From: Streptacidiphilus rugosus AM-16
Lineage (GTDB): Bacteria > Actinomycetota > Actinomycetes > Streptomycetales > Streptomycetaceae
NCBI RefSeq assembly: GCF_000744655.1
Contig: NZ_JQMJ01000004.1
Span: 2,914,001 to 2,978,000, forward strand
Direction: 5' to 3'
DNA length: 64,000 nt
Shown here: positions 41,460 through 49,208 of the stretch, one piece after another
How the letters are laid out: every line of letters starts with the position of its first letter
How positions within the stretch are numbered: the stretch's first letter is position 1
Program-made: the position numbers and the translations under genes
Notes under the pieces: generated by a model
Seen by the model: the letters and a program-made list of their open reading frames with translations, nothing else
Databases searched by the model: none
What the model was told of the DNA's origin: nothing

Positions 41460-42769
41460 GCCGCCGGCTGCTGGCCCTGGTCCTGGCGGTGGCCGCGATG
41501 GCGGCCGGGGTCGTCGGATACGCCGTACTGCGCGGCTCCCCTACGGCTCCGGGGGCGCCGGAGGCCGTGAGGGCACAGTCCGACGACTCCACGGCCGACG
41601 GATCGGCGGCCGGCTGGTCGACGGTCTGGCGCGACGACTTCGACGGCCCGGCCGGGGCCGGTCCCGATCCGCGAGGCTGGATCGTCGACACCGGCACCGG
41701 CTATCCGGGTGGCGCACCGCACTGGGGCACGGACGAGGTCCAGCGCTACACCGCCGACCCGGCCAACCTCCGGCAGGACGGCCAAGGCCATCTGCTGATC
41801 ACACCCCTGCGCGACGCCGCCGGCGGTTGGACCTCGGCCAGGATCGAGACCCGGCGCAGGGACTTCCGCCCGGCGGCGGGCTCGGTCCTGCGGATGGAGG
41901 CACGGCTCAGGCTCCCCGACGTGACGGGCCCCCAGGCGCTGGGCTACTGGCCCTCGTTCTGGGCCCTGGGCTCCGGCGAGCGCACCGATCCGAACGCCTG
42001 GCCCCGCATCGGCGAGTTCGACGTCGTCGAGAACGTCAACGGCGACGACACGGTGCGCGGCACCATGCACTGCGGAGTGGGCCAGGGCGGTCCCTGCAAC
42101 GAGCGGGTGGGCCTCGGCGGCACGACCCCGTGCCCCGGCGGCACGTGCCGGACCGCCTTCCACACCTACGCGGTGGAGTGGGACCGCAGCCTGCCGGTGG
42201 AGGAACTGCGCTGGTACGTGGACGGCGTCCGCTACTGGACGGTCAAGGCCACCGACGTCTCGCCCGACGCCTGGACGGCGGCCACCACCGCGGGCGACTT
42301 CCTGCTGCTGAACCTGGCGATCGGCGGCCAGTTCCCCGACGCGCTGGCGCCCGGGGTCCGTACGCCGACGGCGGGGACGAAGCCGGGCGTGCCGATGGTC
42401 GTCGACTCCGTCGCGGTGCTGCAACGCGCGGGCAGCAGCATGAGCCCCGTCCCGACGTCCGCCGCGCTGCCGACGCTCACCGGCGACAAGGCCACGGCGC
42501 GGCTGCAGGACTTCGACTTCGGCTCCGCGATCACCCCGGCCACCCGCGTCGCCGTCCGCTACCGGGCGTCCGAGGCCGTCAAGCTGGAGCTGCGCGTCGA
42601 CGACGCCGCCGGCCCGACCATCGGGGCACTCGACCTGCCGGCCGGCACGGGCACGGTCACCGCGGCGCTGCACGTGCCGACCAAGGGCGTCCACACGCTC
42701 TGGCTCACCCTGGTCGCCCCGGACAGCGCCGGGCGACTCACTCTCGCCGCGCTCGACTTCAGTCGCTGA
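41456..42769 (+). CDS. GH16 beta-glucanase-like secreted protein in the cslA operon
   Basis: 437 aa from GTG 41456, overlapping the glxA stop (GTGA). The N-terminal hydrophobic segment LLALVLAVAAMAAGVVGYAV is a signal or anchor. Residues about 55-325 are GH16: WRDDFDGPAGAG, YWPSFWALGSG, catalytic GEFDVVENVNGD (E-D-E spaced as in EIDIxE), TFHTYAVEW-like FHTYAVEWDRS, and LLLNLAIGGQFPD. The C-terminal about 100 residues (ARLQDFDFGSAI to RLTLAALDFSR) form a CBM6/35-like beta sandwich. GH16 enzymes cut beta-1,3 or mixed glucans. In S. coelicolor the third gene is cslZ, a GH6 cellulase-like protein, so this is a replacement. Its last 11 bp overlap ung convergently. Confidence 0.88.
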   Translation: MSRRLLALVLAVAAMAAGVVGYAVLRGSPTAPGAPEAVRAQSDDSTADGSAAGWSTVWRDDFDGPAGAGPDPRGWIVDTGTGYPGGAPHWGTDEVQRYTADPANLRQDGQGHLLITPLRDAAGGWTSARIETRRRDFRPAAGSVLRMEARLRLPDVTGPQALGYWPSFWALGSGERTDPNAWPRIGEFDVVENVNGDDTVRGTMHCGVGQGGPCNERVGLGGTTPCPGGTCRTAFHTYAVEWDRSLPVEELRWYVDGVRYWTVKATDVSPDAWTAATTAGDFLLLNLAIGGQFPDALAPGVRTPTAGTKPGVPMVVDSVAVLQRAGSSMSPVPTSAALPTLTGDKATARLQDFDFGSAITPATRVAVRYRASEAVKLELRVDDAAGPTIGALDLPAGTGTVTAALHVPTKGVHTLWLTLVAPDSAGRLTLAALDFSR

Positions 42770-43451
42770 GCTGCCAGTTGATCGGCTTCTGGCCGAAGTC
42801 GGCCAGCGCCTTGTCGATCTGCGAGAAGGGCTTGGTGCCCAGGAAGTGGCGGGCGGAGAGCGGCGAGGGGTGGCCGCTCTGGACGACGACGTGGCGGGAG
42901 GTGTCGATCAGCGGGAGCTTCTTCTTCGCGTAGCCGCCCCACAGCACGAAGACGACCGGCTCGGGGCGGGCGCTGACCGCCTTGATCACCGCGTCGGTGA
43001 ACTTCTCCCAGCCCTTGCCCGCATGCGAGCCCGCCTCGTGGGCGCGCACCGTGAGCACCGCGTTGAGCAGCAGCACGCCCTGGTCGGCCCACTCCTGGAG
43101 GTTGCCGTGCTTGGGCGCGGTGACCTCGATGTCGGAGGCGAGCTCCTTGTAGATGTTGCGCAGCGACGGAGGGACCTTGACTCCGCGGCGGACCGAGAAG
43201 CACATGCCGTGCGCCTGGTTGTCGTCGTGGTACGGGTCCTGACCCAGCAGCAGGACCTTGACCTCGCTCAGCGGCGTCGACTCCAGCGCGGCGAAGACCT
43301 CGCCGCGGGGCGGGAAGACCTGCCCGGCCTCGCGCTCGGCGGCGACGAACGCCGCGAGCTCGCCGAAGTACGGCTGCTCGATCTCGCCCTGCAGGGCGTC
43401 GCGCCAGGACTCGGGCAGCACGAACTCGTCGGTGAGGGCGGGAGTGGACAT
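42759..43451 (-). CDS. ung: uracil-DNA glycosylase
   Basis: 230 aa, family 1 UDG. The catalytic water-activating loop is LLLGQDPYHDDNQAHGMCFS, the uracil-binding Asn lies in VLLLNAVLTVRAHEAGSHAG, and the DNA-minor-groove loop is HPSPLSARHFLG. It removes uracil from DNA as the first step of base-excision repair. Length and motif order are normal for the family. SD GGAGGTTCACGC precedes ATG 43451. Its 3' end overlaps the GH16 gene by 11 bp on the other strand. Confidence 0.97.
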   Translation of the reverse strand: MSTPALTDEFVLPESWRDALQGEIEQPYFGELAAFVAAEREAGQVFPPRGEVFAALESTPLSEVKVLLLGQDPYHDDNQAHGMCFSVRRGVKVPPSLRNIYKELASDIEVTAPKHGNLQEWADQGVLLLNAVLTVRAHEAGSHAGKGWEKFTDAVIKAVSARPEPVVFVLWGGYAKKKLPLIDTSRHVVVQSGHPSPLSARHFLGTKPFSQIDKALADFGQKPINWQLSD

Positions 43452-43484
43452 GCGTGAACCTCCGGAGCCGGCCAGGGTCGGTCC

Positions 43485-44306
43485 CTAGCTCGTCGTCGTA
43501 CCGGAAACGGTATCGCCCGCGACTGACACGGCGTTCCGGGTGACGTGGCCAGCACGCTGCAGGGTCACGGCGATGCCGTCGAGGACCTGGTCGAGGCCAC
43601 GCCCGAACACGACGTCGGGGTCCGGGTGGTCGTCGGCGTCACGGACGTAGCGGGCCAGCAGCGGGTGCCGCCCCTCGGCCATGACCCGCTTCAGGTAGGG
43701 GCCGACGGCGCTGCGGTAGTCGTCCTCGCTGACGCCGGTGCGGCGGATCGTCTCGGCCTCGGCGAGCTCGCTCATCACATAGCCCCGCACATAGGCCATC
43801 ACGGTCCAGCCGAAGCGCGCCATCTCCTCGATGTCGAGGCCGAGTCCGTCCATCGCGCCCAGCATCCGCTCGGTGTTGTCGAGCACGTTGGGACCGAGCG
43901 GCGGCCGGGAGCCGGAGACGCCGAGCACCCACTGGTGGCGCAGCAGCAGGGCCCGGTAGCGGACGGCGATGCCGCGCAGTTCGGCGCGCCAGTCGGGGTG
44001 CGGCGCGGGGCGCTCCTCGCCCTCGCCGCCCATGACCTGATCGGTCATCAGGTCGAGCAGGTCGTCCTTGGTCTCGACATAGCGGTACAGGGACATGGTC
44101 CCCACCCCGAGCTCGGCGGCGATCCTGCGCATCGACACGGCCTCGACGCCCTCGGCGTCGGCGATGGCGACGGCGGCGTCCACGACCGCCTCGACGCTCA
44201 GGGACGGCTGGGGCCCCCGCCCGGCGCTGCGCGTCCGGGCCCACACGGGGGTACGGGCTTCCGCCAAGGCGGCCTCCTCCACGACTGGTGCGTACATTGT
44301 ACGCAC
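43485..44306 (-). CDS. TetR-family regulator of the sortase cluster
   Basis: 273 aa. The HTH is at about 38-84: VEAVVDAAVAIADAEGVEAV, SMRRIAAELGVGTMSLYRYV, ETKDDLLDLM. The C-terminal domain (DWRAELRGIAVRYRALLLRH onward) is of the TetR_C type seen in TetR/Tet-like drug regulators. ATG 44306 and the in-frame ATG 44297 both lie inside a perfect 25-bp palindrome, so the protein probably binds over its own start and represses itself. Six bp downstream of the sortase stop on the same strand. Inducer unknown. Confidence 0.9.
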   Translation of the reverse strand: MRTMYAPVVEEAALAEARTPVWARTRSAGRGPQPSLSVEAVVDAAVAIADAEGVEAVSMRRIAAELGVGTMSLYRYVETKDDLLDLMTDQVMGGEGEERPAPHPDWRAELRGIAVRYRALLLRHQWVLGVSGSRPPLGPNVLDNTERMLGAMDGLGLDIEEMARFGWTVMAYVRGYVMSELAEAETIRRTGVSEDDYRSAVGPYLKRVMAEGRHPLLARYVRDADDHPDPDVVFGRGLDQVLDGIAVTLQRAGHVTRNAVSVAGDTVSGTTTS

Positions 44307-44309
44307 CAG
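44285..44309. promoter_or_regulatory. 25-bp perfect palindrome over the TetR start codon
   Basis: CTGGTGCGTACA-T-TGTACGCACCAG, 12-bp arms around one base, covering the ATG and first codons of the TetR gene and ending 3 bp from the sortase stop. A likely autoregulatory operator, placed inside the operon rather than at its head. Confidence 0.8.
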
Positions 44310-44312
44310 CGT

Positions 44313-44837
44313 TCAGCGGACGGCGGCCAGGTGGGCGAAGAGGACGACGTTGCCGGTGTACTCGTGCCTGGCCCGGTCGAAGCTCCCACCGCAGGTGATC
44401 ACCCGGAGCTGCGCGCCGGGGCCCTGGCCCGGGCCGTAGACCTCCGCGGCTGGGAAGGCCGCCTTGGGATAGGAGCGCACCTGGTCCACGGTGAAGACGG
44501 CGGTGCGCCCGTCGAGACGGCCGACGTCCACCTCGGCCCCGGGCCGGACGGCGGCGAGGTTCCAGAAGACGGCGGGGCCGGTGGCGGTGTCGACATGCCC
44601 GACGATCACCGCGGTGCCGGCCTCCCCCGGCGAGGCGGAGTCGCGCAGCCAGCCCGCCGTGCGCGGCAGCGAGAACGGCGGCAGCTCGGCGGCGCCCTTG
44701 CCGTCCATGCCGAGGCCGAGCAGCGGCGCGGTCAACCGCACGGACGGGATGGCGAGCGAGAGCGGCGTCGATCTCGGCAGGTTCGCCGGCTGCGCCAGGG
44801 CCGTCCCGGCTCCCGTCGTCCGCCCCGTCGGCGTCAC
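44313..44837 (-). CDS. class F sortase, catalytic part
   Basis: 174 aa. Motifs of actinobacterial class F sortases: IPSVRLTAPLLGLGMDGKGA, AGTAVIVGHVDTATGPAVFW with the active His, VDQVRSYPKAAFP, and LRVITCGGSFDRARHEYTGN with active Cys and following Arg. Sortases cut a C-terminal sorting signal and join the protein to the wall. There is no N-terminal membrane anchor in this frame; one is encoded in the overlapping upstream ORF (44834-45373, ATGA overlap). So the enzyme is either naturally split, made by a frameshift, or wrongly split by one sequence error. Confidence 0.87.
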   Translation of the reverse strand: MTPTGRTTGAGTALAQPANLPRSTPLSLAIPSVRLTAPLLGLGMDGKGAAELPPFSLPRTAGWLRDSASPGEAGTAVIVGHVDTATGPAVFWNLAAVRPGAEVDVGRLDGRTAVFTVDQVRSYPKAAFPAAEVYGPGQGPGAQLRVITCGGSFDRARHEYTGNVVLFAHLAAVR

Positions 44838-45373
44838 GGCGTCCGACCCGGGCCGCGCGGCCGGGCCCCGCCCGCCCGCGCCACCACCGCACCGCCCCGC
44901 AGGGACACCCCGCCGATCCCCCCGAGCACTCCCCCGAACGCGACGACGAGCAGCCCCGCCGACACCCCGCCCAGCACTGTCACCAGACGCCCCGTCACCC
45001 GCGCCCTCCCATCCCCGGCCCGGTCCTCGCCCCTGCCCACACCCGCCCCGACACCGACCCCGCGGCGGCCCCCACCCGAAGCGCCCTCCAGAGCGCCCGC
45101 CCCACGGCCACCCGACCGCTCCACGAACCCACCCGAGGACCGCCGCACGGCCTCCCCCACCCGCGCAGCCTCCACCGCACCACCGCCACCCGACCGCCGC
45201 ACGGAGCGTGCTGCGGGTGCGGGGGTGGTCTCTGCCGTGCCCGGCACGGTGGTCCTCACCCCGGACACCGGCCGCCCTGCCGCGTTGCCGCTCTGCCGCG
45301 ACGTCGCCGAGGCGCGAGCCGGGGATGCGGAGCCGCGCCTGGTGGCTGTCGTGCGGCCGCCGGGGTCACGCAT
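44834..45373 (-). CDS. basic low-complexity protein with one TM, possible sortase anchor
   Basis: 179 aa. About 125 residues rich in Arg, Gly, Ser and Ala are followed by one strong TM (RLVTVLGGVSAGLLVVAFGG, about 129-150) and a short Gly/Arg tail. It overlaps the upstream surface-protein gene by 8 bp and the sortase gene by 4 bp, which supports real translation. Class F sortases normally begin with a short basic segment and one TM exactly like the end of this ORF. It may therefore be the sortase N-terminus in another frame. Low-complexity composition keeps the confidence modest. Confidence 0.5.
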   Translation of the reverse strand: MRDPGGRTTATRRGSASPARASATSRQSGNAAGRPVSGVRTTVPGTAETTPAPAARSVRRSGGGGAVEAARVGEAVRRSSGGFVERSGGRGAGALEGASGGGRRGVGVGAGVGRGEDRAGDGRARVTGRLVTVLGGVSAGLLVVAFGGVLGGIGGVSLRGGAVVARAGGARPRGPGRTP

Positions 45374-46082
45374 CCGCGTCGGCGGCCTGCGTCGCCGGAG
45401 CCGCGGCGGGGCGGCGGCGGAGGACGAGCGCGGCGTAGGCGACGACCGAGGCCAGGATGAGGGCGACCGCGGCGTCGCGCAGCAGCGGGGACGGGGCCGC
45501 AGCCGCGGCGGTGGTCGTGGAGACCGTGCCCGGCGCGGCCGCGCCCGGGCGGATGGCGCGCCAGCCGCCGCCCGTGGCGGGGGCGCCGAGCTCGGCGATG
45601 GTGATCTTGCCTGCGGCCACCGGGTGGCCCGCGCAGAACTCGTGGACCAGGTAGGTGCCCGGCTTGGCGTCCGGCGCGATCCGTGCCGCCGCGTAGAGGC
45701 CGCCGTCCGCGGCCAGCGCCAGCCCGACCGGGGTCGCGAACGCGGCCGAGCGGACCTGGCCGGTGCTGGTGCCGCCGCAGTCGGCGAAGGTGCGCAGGTC
45801 CACCGAGCCGCCGGCGCGGCTCTCCGCGGGGTCGACGTTCAGCGTCTCCAGCACCACCGGCGGCTGTGCCGGCACCGCGCCCAGCCGGCCCGTCGCGGGC
45901 AGGCTCAACGGGGCGTCGCCGACCGTGACCAGGGTGGTGCCGCCGGTGTCGCTGCTTCCCGGCTGCTGCCCGGCCGCGGCCACGCCCGCCGAAGCCGCGG
46001 CGACCGCCACACCCGCGCCGCTCCCCAGCAGGAGCGCGCCGGACGCGAGCACGGTCGCGATCGCCCCACCCAGCTTCGTCAT
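45366..46082 (-). CDS. secreted protein with C-terminal TM, cell-surface type
   Basis: 238 aa. Signal peptide (MTKLGGAIATVLASGALLLG, cleavage near AVAAA), then an Ig-like beta domain (LETLNVDPAESRAGGSVDLR; CGGTSTGQVRSAAF and the later FCAGHPVA give a probable disulfide pair), a Thr/Ala/Pro stretch, a C-terminal TM (AAVALILASVVAYAALVLRR) and a basic, Ala-rich tail. This is the general shape of a sortase substrate, but I see no LPxTG or LAxTG motif before the TM, so it may be just membrane-anchored. First gene of the sortase mini-operon. SD-like GAAGGGAAGACGGCG precedes ATG 46082. Confidence 0.78.
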   Translation of the reverse strand: MTKLGGAIATVLASGALLLGSGAGVAVAAASAGVAAAGQQPGSSDTGGTTLVTVGDAPLSLPATGRLGAVPAQPPVVLETLNVDPAESRAGGSVDLRTFADCGGTSTGQVRSAAFATPVGLALAADGGLYAAARIAPDAKPGTYLVHEFCAGHPVAAGKITIAELGAPATGGGWRAIRPGAAAPGTVSTTTAAAAAPSPLLRDAAVALILASVVAYAALVLRRRPAAAPATQAADADA

Positions 46083-46383
46083 CGCCGTCTTCCCTTCGAT
46101 CCGTCAGGTTCGGACTGACTGACCGTAAGAAATATGACGATCGACCCAATGCTCAAACGGACGGCTGGGCCGCACGGGTGAGCGCCGCGAAAGCGCGGCA
46201 CTCGATCGGCTCAGCCCGATGCCCGAGGCGTTCGATCAGGCGATCGTGCGGACCGAACGGACGCGGGTGAGCCGACCGCTCGCGGGCCGATTCCACACCG
46301 CGGACGACCGCGGGGTCGGCGACCCCGAGATCGCTAGGCTTGAGCCACCCCACAGGCATCGTGACCCCCAGGAGAGTCTCCCC

Positions 46384-47163
46384 ATGGCAGAGCGCAAGCC
46401 CATCGATTCCTGGCTCACCGACATGGACGGGGTGCTCATTCACGAGGGCGTGCCAATCCCCGGCGCCGACGCCTTCATCAAGCGCCTGCGCGAGTCGGGC
46501 AAGCCTTTCCTGGTACTGACCAACAACTCCATGTACACCGCTCGCGACCTGCACGCCCGCCTGTCCCGGATGGGCCTGGACGTGCCGGTGGAGAACATCT
46601 GGACCTCGGCCCTGGCCACCGCGAAGTTCCTGGACGACCAGCGCCCCGGCAGCACCGCCTACGTCATCGGCGAGGCCGGGCTGACCACCGCCCTGCACGA
46701 CGTCGGCTACGTCCTCACCGACGCGGACCCCGACTTCGTCATCCTCGGCGAGACGCGCACCTACTCCTTCGAGGCCATGACGAAGGCCGTGCGGCTGATC
46801 AACAACGGCGCGAGATTCATCGCGACCAACCCGGACGAGACCGGCCCGTCCGCCGAGGGTGCGCTGCCCGCGACCGGCTCGGTGGCGGCGCTGATCACGA
46901 AGGCCACCGGCAAGGAGCCGTACTTCGTCGGCAAGCCCAACCCGCTGATGATGCGCGCCGGGCTGAACCACATCGGCGCGCACTCCGAGACGAGCGCGAT
47001 GATCGGCGACCGGATGGACACCGACGTGCTCGCGGGCCTGGAGGCCGGCATGACGACGTTCCTGGTCCGCACCGGCCTGACCTCCGACGCCGACCTGGAG
47101 CGCTTCCCCTACCGCCCCTCCAGGGTGATGGACTCGATCGCGGACCTGGTCGACCTCGTCTGA
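46384..47163 (+). CDS. HAD-IIA family phosphatase (NagD/AraL-like)
   Basis: 259 aa from ATG 46384 with CAGGAGAG 7 bases upstream; a more distant in-frame ATG at 46219 is rejected because that stretch is not conserved-looking. Motif I SWLTDMDGVLIHEG, motif II LVLTNNSMYT, motif III Lys in VGKPNPLMMRAGL, motif IV MIGDRMDTDVLAGLEAGMTT. The small cap insertion is of the C2 type (FVILGETRTYSFEAMTKAVR). Family members dephosphorylate nucleotides or sugar phosphates in the cytoplasm. The 300-bp gap to the divergent surface-protein gene shows no further gene. Confidence 0.92.
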   Translation: MAERKPIDSWLTDMDGVLIHEGVPIPGADAFIKRLRESGKPFLVLTNNSMYTARDLHARLSRMGLDVPVENIWTSALATAKFLDDQRPGSTAYVIGEAGLTTALHDVGYVLTDADPDFVILGETRTYSFEAMTKAVRLINNGARFIATNPDETGPSAEGALPATGSVAALITKATGKEPYFVGKPNPLMMRAGLNHIGAHSETSAMIGDRMDTDVLAGLEAGMTTFLVRTGLTSDADLERFPYRPSRVMDSIADLVDLV

Positions 47164-47210
47164 CCGCCCTCGGAAGCCGACGGACGCCGCCGATCGCCGT
47201 CCGGACACCA

Positions 47211-47244
47211 CAGGGGCCCTCCCGCAACCGCGGGAGGGCCCCTG
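47211..47244. terminator. bidirectional terminator
   Basis: Perfect 15-bp stem CAGGGGCCCTCCCGC, loop AACC, and its complement, between the convergent HAD-IIA and phosphonatase-like genes. Confidence 0.85.
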
Positions 47245-47267
47245 TGCCGCTGCTGACGACGCTTCCG

Positions 47268-47954
47268 CTACAGCACCAGCGCGGGCAGGTCGGCCACGCT
47301 CGCCAGGACCTTGGTCGCGCCGTCGGCCAGCAGCCGGTCCGCGTCGTGGGCGCCGGTCAGCACGCCCGCCACCAGGCCCGCACCGGCCCGGACGCCGCAC
47401 TGCATGTCGTAGCCGGTGTCGCCGACGACGACCATCTCGGCGACGTCGTCCGCCGCCTGCGTCCGCAGGAACGCCGCGAGCGCCAGGTCCGGGTAGGGGC
47501 GGCCGCGGCCGCCCGCGTCGGCCGGGCAGAGGACCAGGTCGACCAGGTCCTGCCAGCCGAGCGCGTCGAGGATGCGCTGCTGGGTCGGCCCGGAGAAGCC
47601 GGTGGTCAGGACGACGGTCAGGCCCGCGTCGCGCAGTTGCCGGATCGCCTCGACGGCGCCGGGGATCGGGGCGCAGTGGCCCTCGCCGACGAGCCGGTCG
47701 TAGGCGGCCTCGAAGGCGACGTTGGCGCGCTGGGCGAGCTCCTCGTCGCCGAAGAGGCGGCGGAAGACGGAGATCTTGCTCTCGCCCATGGTGGCGCGCA
47801 CGTCGGCGAGCATCGCGTCGTGACGCTCGCCGCCCGGCTCCACGCCGAGCTCGCGGGCCGCCGCCTCGAAGGCCAGCTCGACCAGGCCCCCGTCGGCGAC
47901 GGTGGTCCCCGCCATGTCGAGGACGACCAGCTTCGTCCGCACTCCCGCAGCCAT
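47268..47954 (-). CDS. phosphonatase-like HAD hydrolase
   Basis: 228 aa from ATG 47954 that overlaps the stop of the FAD-enzyme gene (ATGA). Motif I LVVLDMAGTTVADGG, cap with RATMGESKISVFRRLFGDEE, motif II VVLTTGFSGPTQQRILDALG, and VVGDTGYDMQCGVRAGAG as motif IV. The DMAGTT start is that of phosphonoacetaldehyde hydrolase-like proteins (TIGR03351 type). The family cuts C-P or C-O phosphates. Being coupled to a TIGR03364-type FAD oxidoreductase fits a pathway for 2-aminoethylphosphonate-like compounds. Confidence 0.88.
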   Translation of the reverse strand: MAAGVRTKLVVLDMAGTTVADGGLVELAFEAAARELGVEPGGERHDAMLADVRATMGESKISVFRRLFGDEELAQRANVAFEAAYDRLVGEGHCAPIPGAVEAIRQLRDAGLTVVLTTGFSGPTQQRILDALGWQDLVDLVLCPADAGGRGRPYPDLALAAFLRTQAADDVAEMVVVGDTGYDMQCGVRAGAGLVAGVLTGAHDADRLLADGATKVLASVADLPALVL

Positions 47955-49075
47955 CACAGCCCCATCTCGTTCGCAGTGTCCTCGCCGATCGCCGGCGAGC
48001 AGGTCATGCCACGGCCTCCGGGGCCGGTCACCAGCCACACGCCCTCGCGCACCCGCTCGCGGTGCACCACCCGGGTCGTGTCCAGGCACTGGGCGTAGAC
48101 GCCGGCCCAGCGGCGGCGGACGGCCGGCATCGGCCGGCCCAGCAGCTCCTCGACCACGCCGCGCAGGTAGGCGTAGGGCTCCTCGACGACGTCGAAGCCG
48201 AAGGGCTGGTCGTACTCGTGGGTGTCGCCGACGGTCAGAGTGCCGTCGCGGCGCTGGACCAGCAGCAGTTGCATCCGGTGCTCGGCGGCGACCTCGTCCT
48301 GGGCCTGACCGGCGTTCAGCCGGTCCAGGGCGGGGCCCTGGTAGGCGGGGTAGTAGCGGAAGCTGTCGCCGTCGGCGACCGAGGTGGTGAGCGGCACGTC
48401 CAGCGGCTCGGTCTGCATCATCTGCAGCCGGACCTTGCGCACCGGCAGCTGCGGGGCCAGCTCGCGGACCAGGCCGCCGAGCCACGCGCCGGTGCAGAGC
48501 ACGACGCGGTCGCCGCTGTGCAGCTCGCCGCGGTCGTCGCGGACCGCGTGCTCGCCGAGGACCTCGCGGACCTCGCGGCCGCCGAGGAAGCTGTAGCGGC
48601 CGCTGCGGGCCAGGTGGGCCTGGAGCGCGCGCTGGGTGACCCGCGGTTCCACCTGGGCGTCGTGCGGGCTCCACAGCGCGCCGAGCAGCTTGCCGCCCAG
48701 AGCCGGGTTGGCGGCACGGACGGCGTCCTCGTCCAGCAGCTCCCAGCCGCGCCGGGCCGCGTCCGGCCGCGCCGCGGCCTCGGCGGCGACCTCGCGCTCG
48801 GCGTCGGTGCGCACCACGGTGAGCGAACCCGAGGCGCGGAAGCCGACCTCGGGCACCTCGGCCGCGATGGACTCCCACAGCTCGCGCGCCCGCAGCGCGG
48901 TGTCGAGTTCGGCGCCCTCGGACCGGCCGCCGACCCAGACGAGCCCGAAGTTGCGCACGGACGCACCGCGCGCCTGCTCCTCCCGCTCCAGGTGGACGAC
49001 CTCATGACCGCGCTGGACCGCATGCCAGGCATGCATGGTTCCGAGCGCTCCTGCTCCCACAACGATGACCTTCAC
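47954..49075 (-). CDS. FAD-dependent oxidoreductase, TIGR03364 type
   Basis: 373 aa, DAO/glycine-oxidase fold. The N-terminal dinucleotide site is VIVVGAGALGTMHAWHAVQR and the acidic end of strand 2 is HLEREEQARGASVRNFGLVW. The C-terminal GVWLVTGPGGRGMTCSPAIG closes the FAD site. The RNFGLVWVGGR stretch is characteristic of the TIGR03364 group, which is nearly always beside phosphonatase-like HAD genes and is proposed to oxidise aminophosphonates such as N-methyl-2-aminoethylphosphonate. First of a two-gene unit with the HAD gene. A GGTCTAGTCCA motif lies 77-87 bp upstream. Confidence 0.9.
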   Translation of the reverse strand: MKVIVVGAGALGTMHAWHAVQRGHEVVHLEREEQARGASVRNFGLVWVGGRSEGAELDTALRARELWESIAAEVPEVGFRASGSLTVVRTDAEREVAAEAAARPDAARRGWELLDEDAVRAANPALGGKLLGALWSPHDAQVEPRVTQRALQAHLARSGRYSFLGGREVREVLGEHAVRDDRGELHSGDRVVLCTGAWLGGLVRELAPQLPVRKVRLQMMQTEPLDVPLTTSVADGDSFRYYPAYQGPALDRLNAGQAQDEVAAEHRMQLLLVQRRDGTLTVGDTHEYDQPFGFDVVEEPYAYLRGVVEELLGRPMPAVRRRWAGVYAQCLDTTRVVHRERVREGVWLVTGPGGRGMTCSPAIGEDTANEMGL

Positions 49076-49151
49076 GCCGACGACCCTCGGTCTCCTCGAT
49101 TGCGCGTCGGGACCTTCCCGGTGAATCCAGGATGAACAGCGGCGGCATGTT

Positions 49152-49162
49152 TGGACTAGACC
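49152..49162 (-). promoter_or_regulatory. GntR-type operator-like motif upstream of the phosphonate genes
   Basis: On the minus strand this reads GGTCTAGTCCA, identical to the second repeat of the DasR-like chitinase site (18022-18032). It lies between the GntR gene and the FAD-enzyme gene it probably controls. The half-site pattern is that of HutC-type GntR operators, so the local GntR protein or DasR could bind. Confidence 0.45.
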
Positions 49163-49208
49163 CGTTACCGATCCGTTATCGAATTGCCCACGGGTCGGCC
49201 CTCTGACC

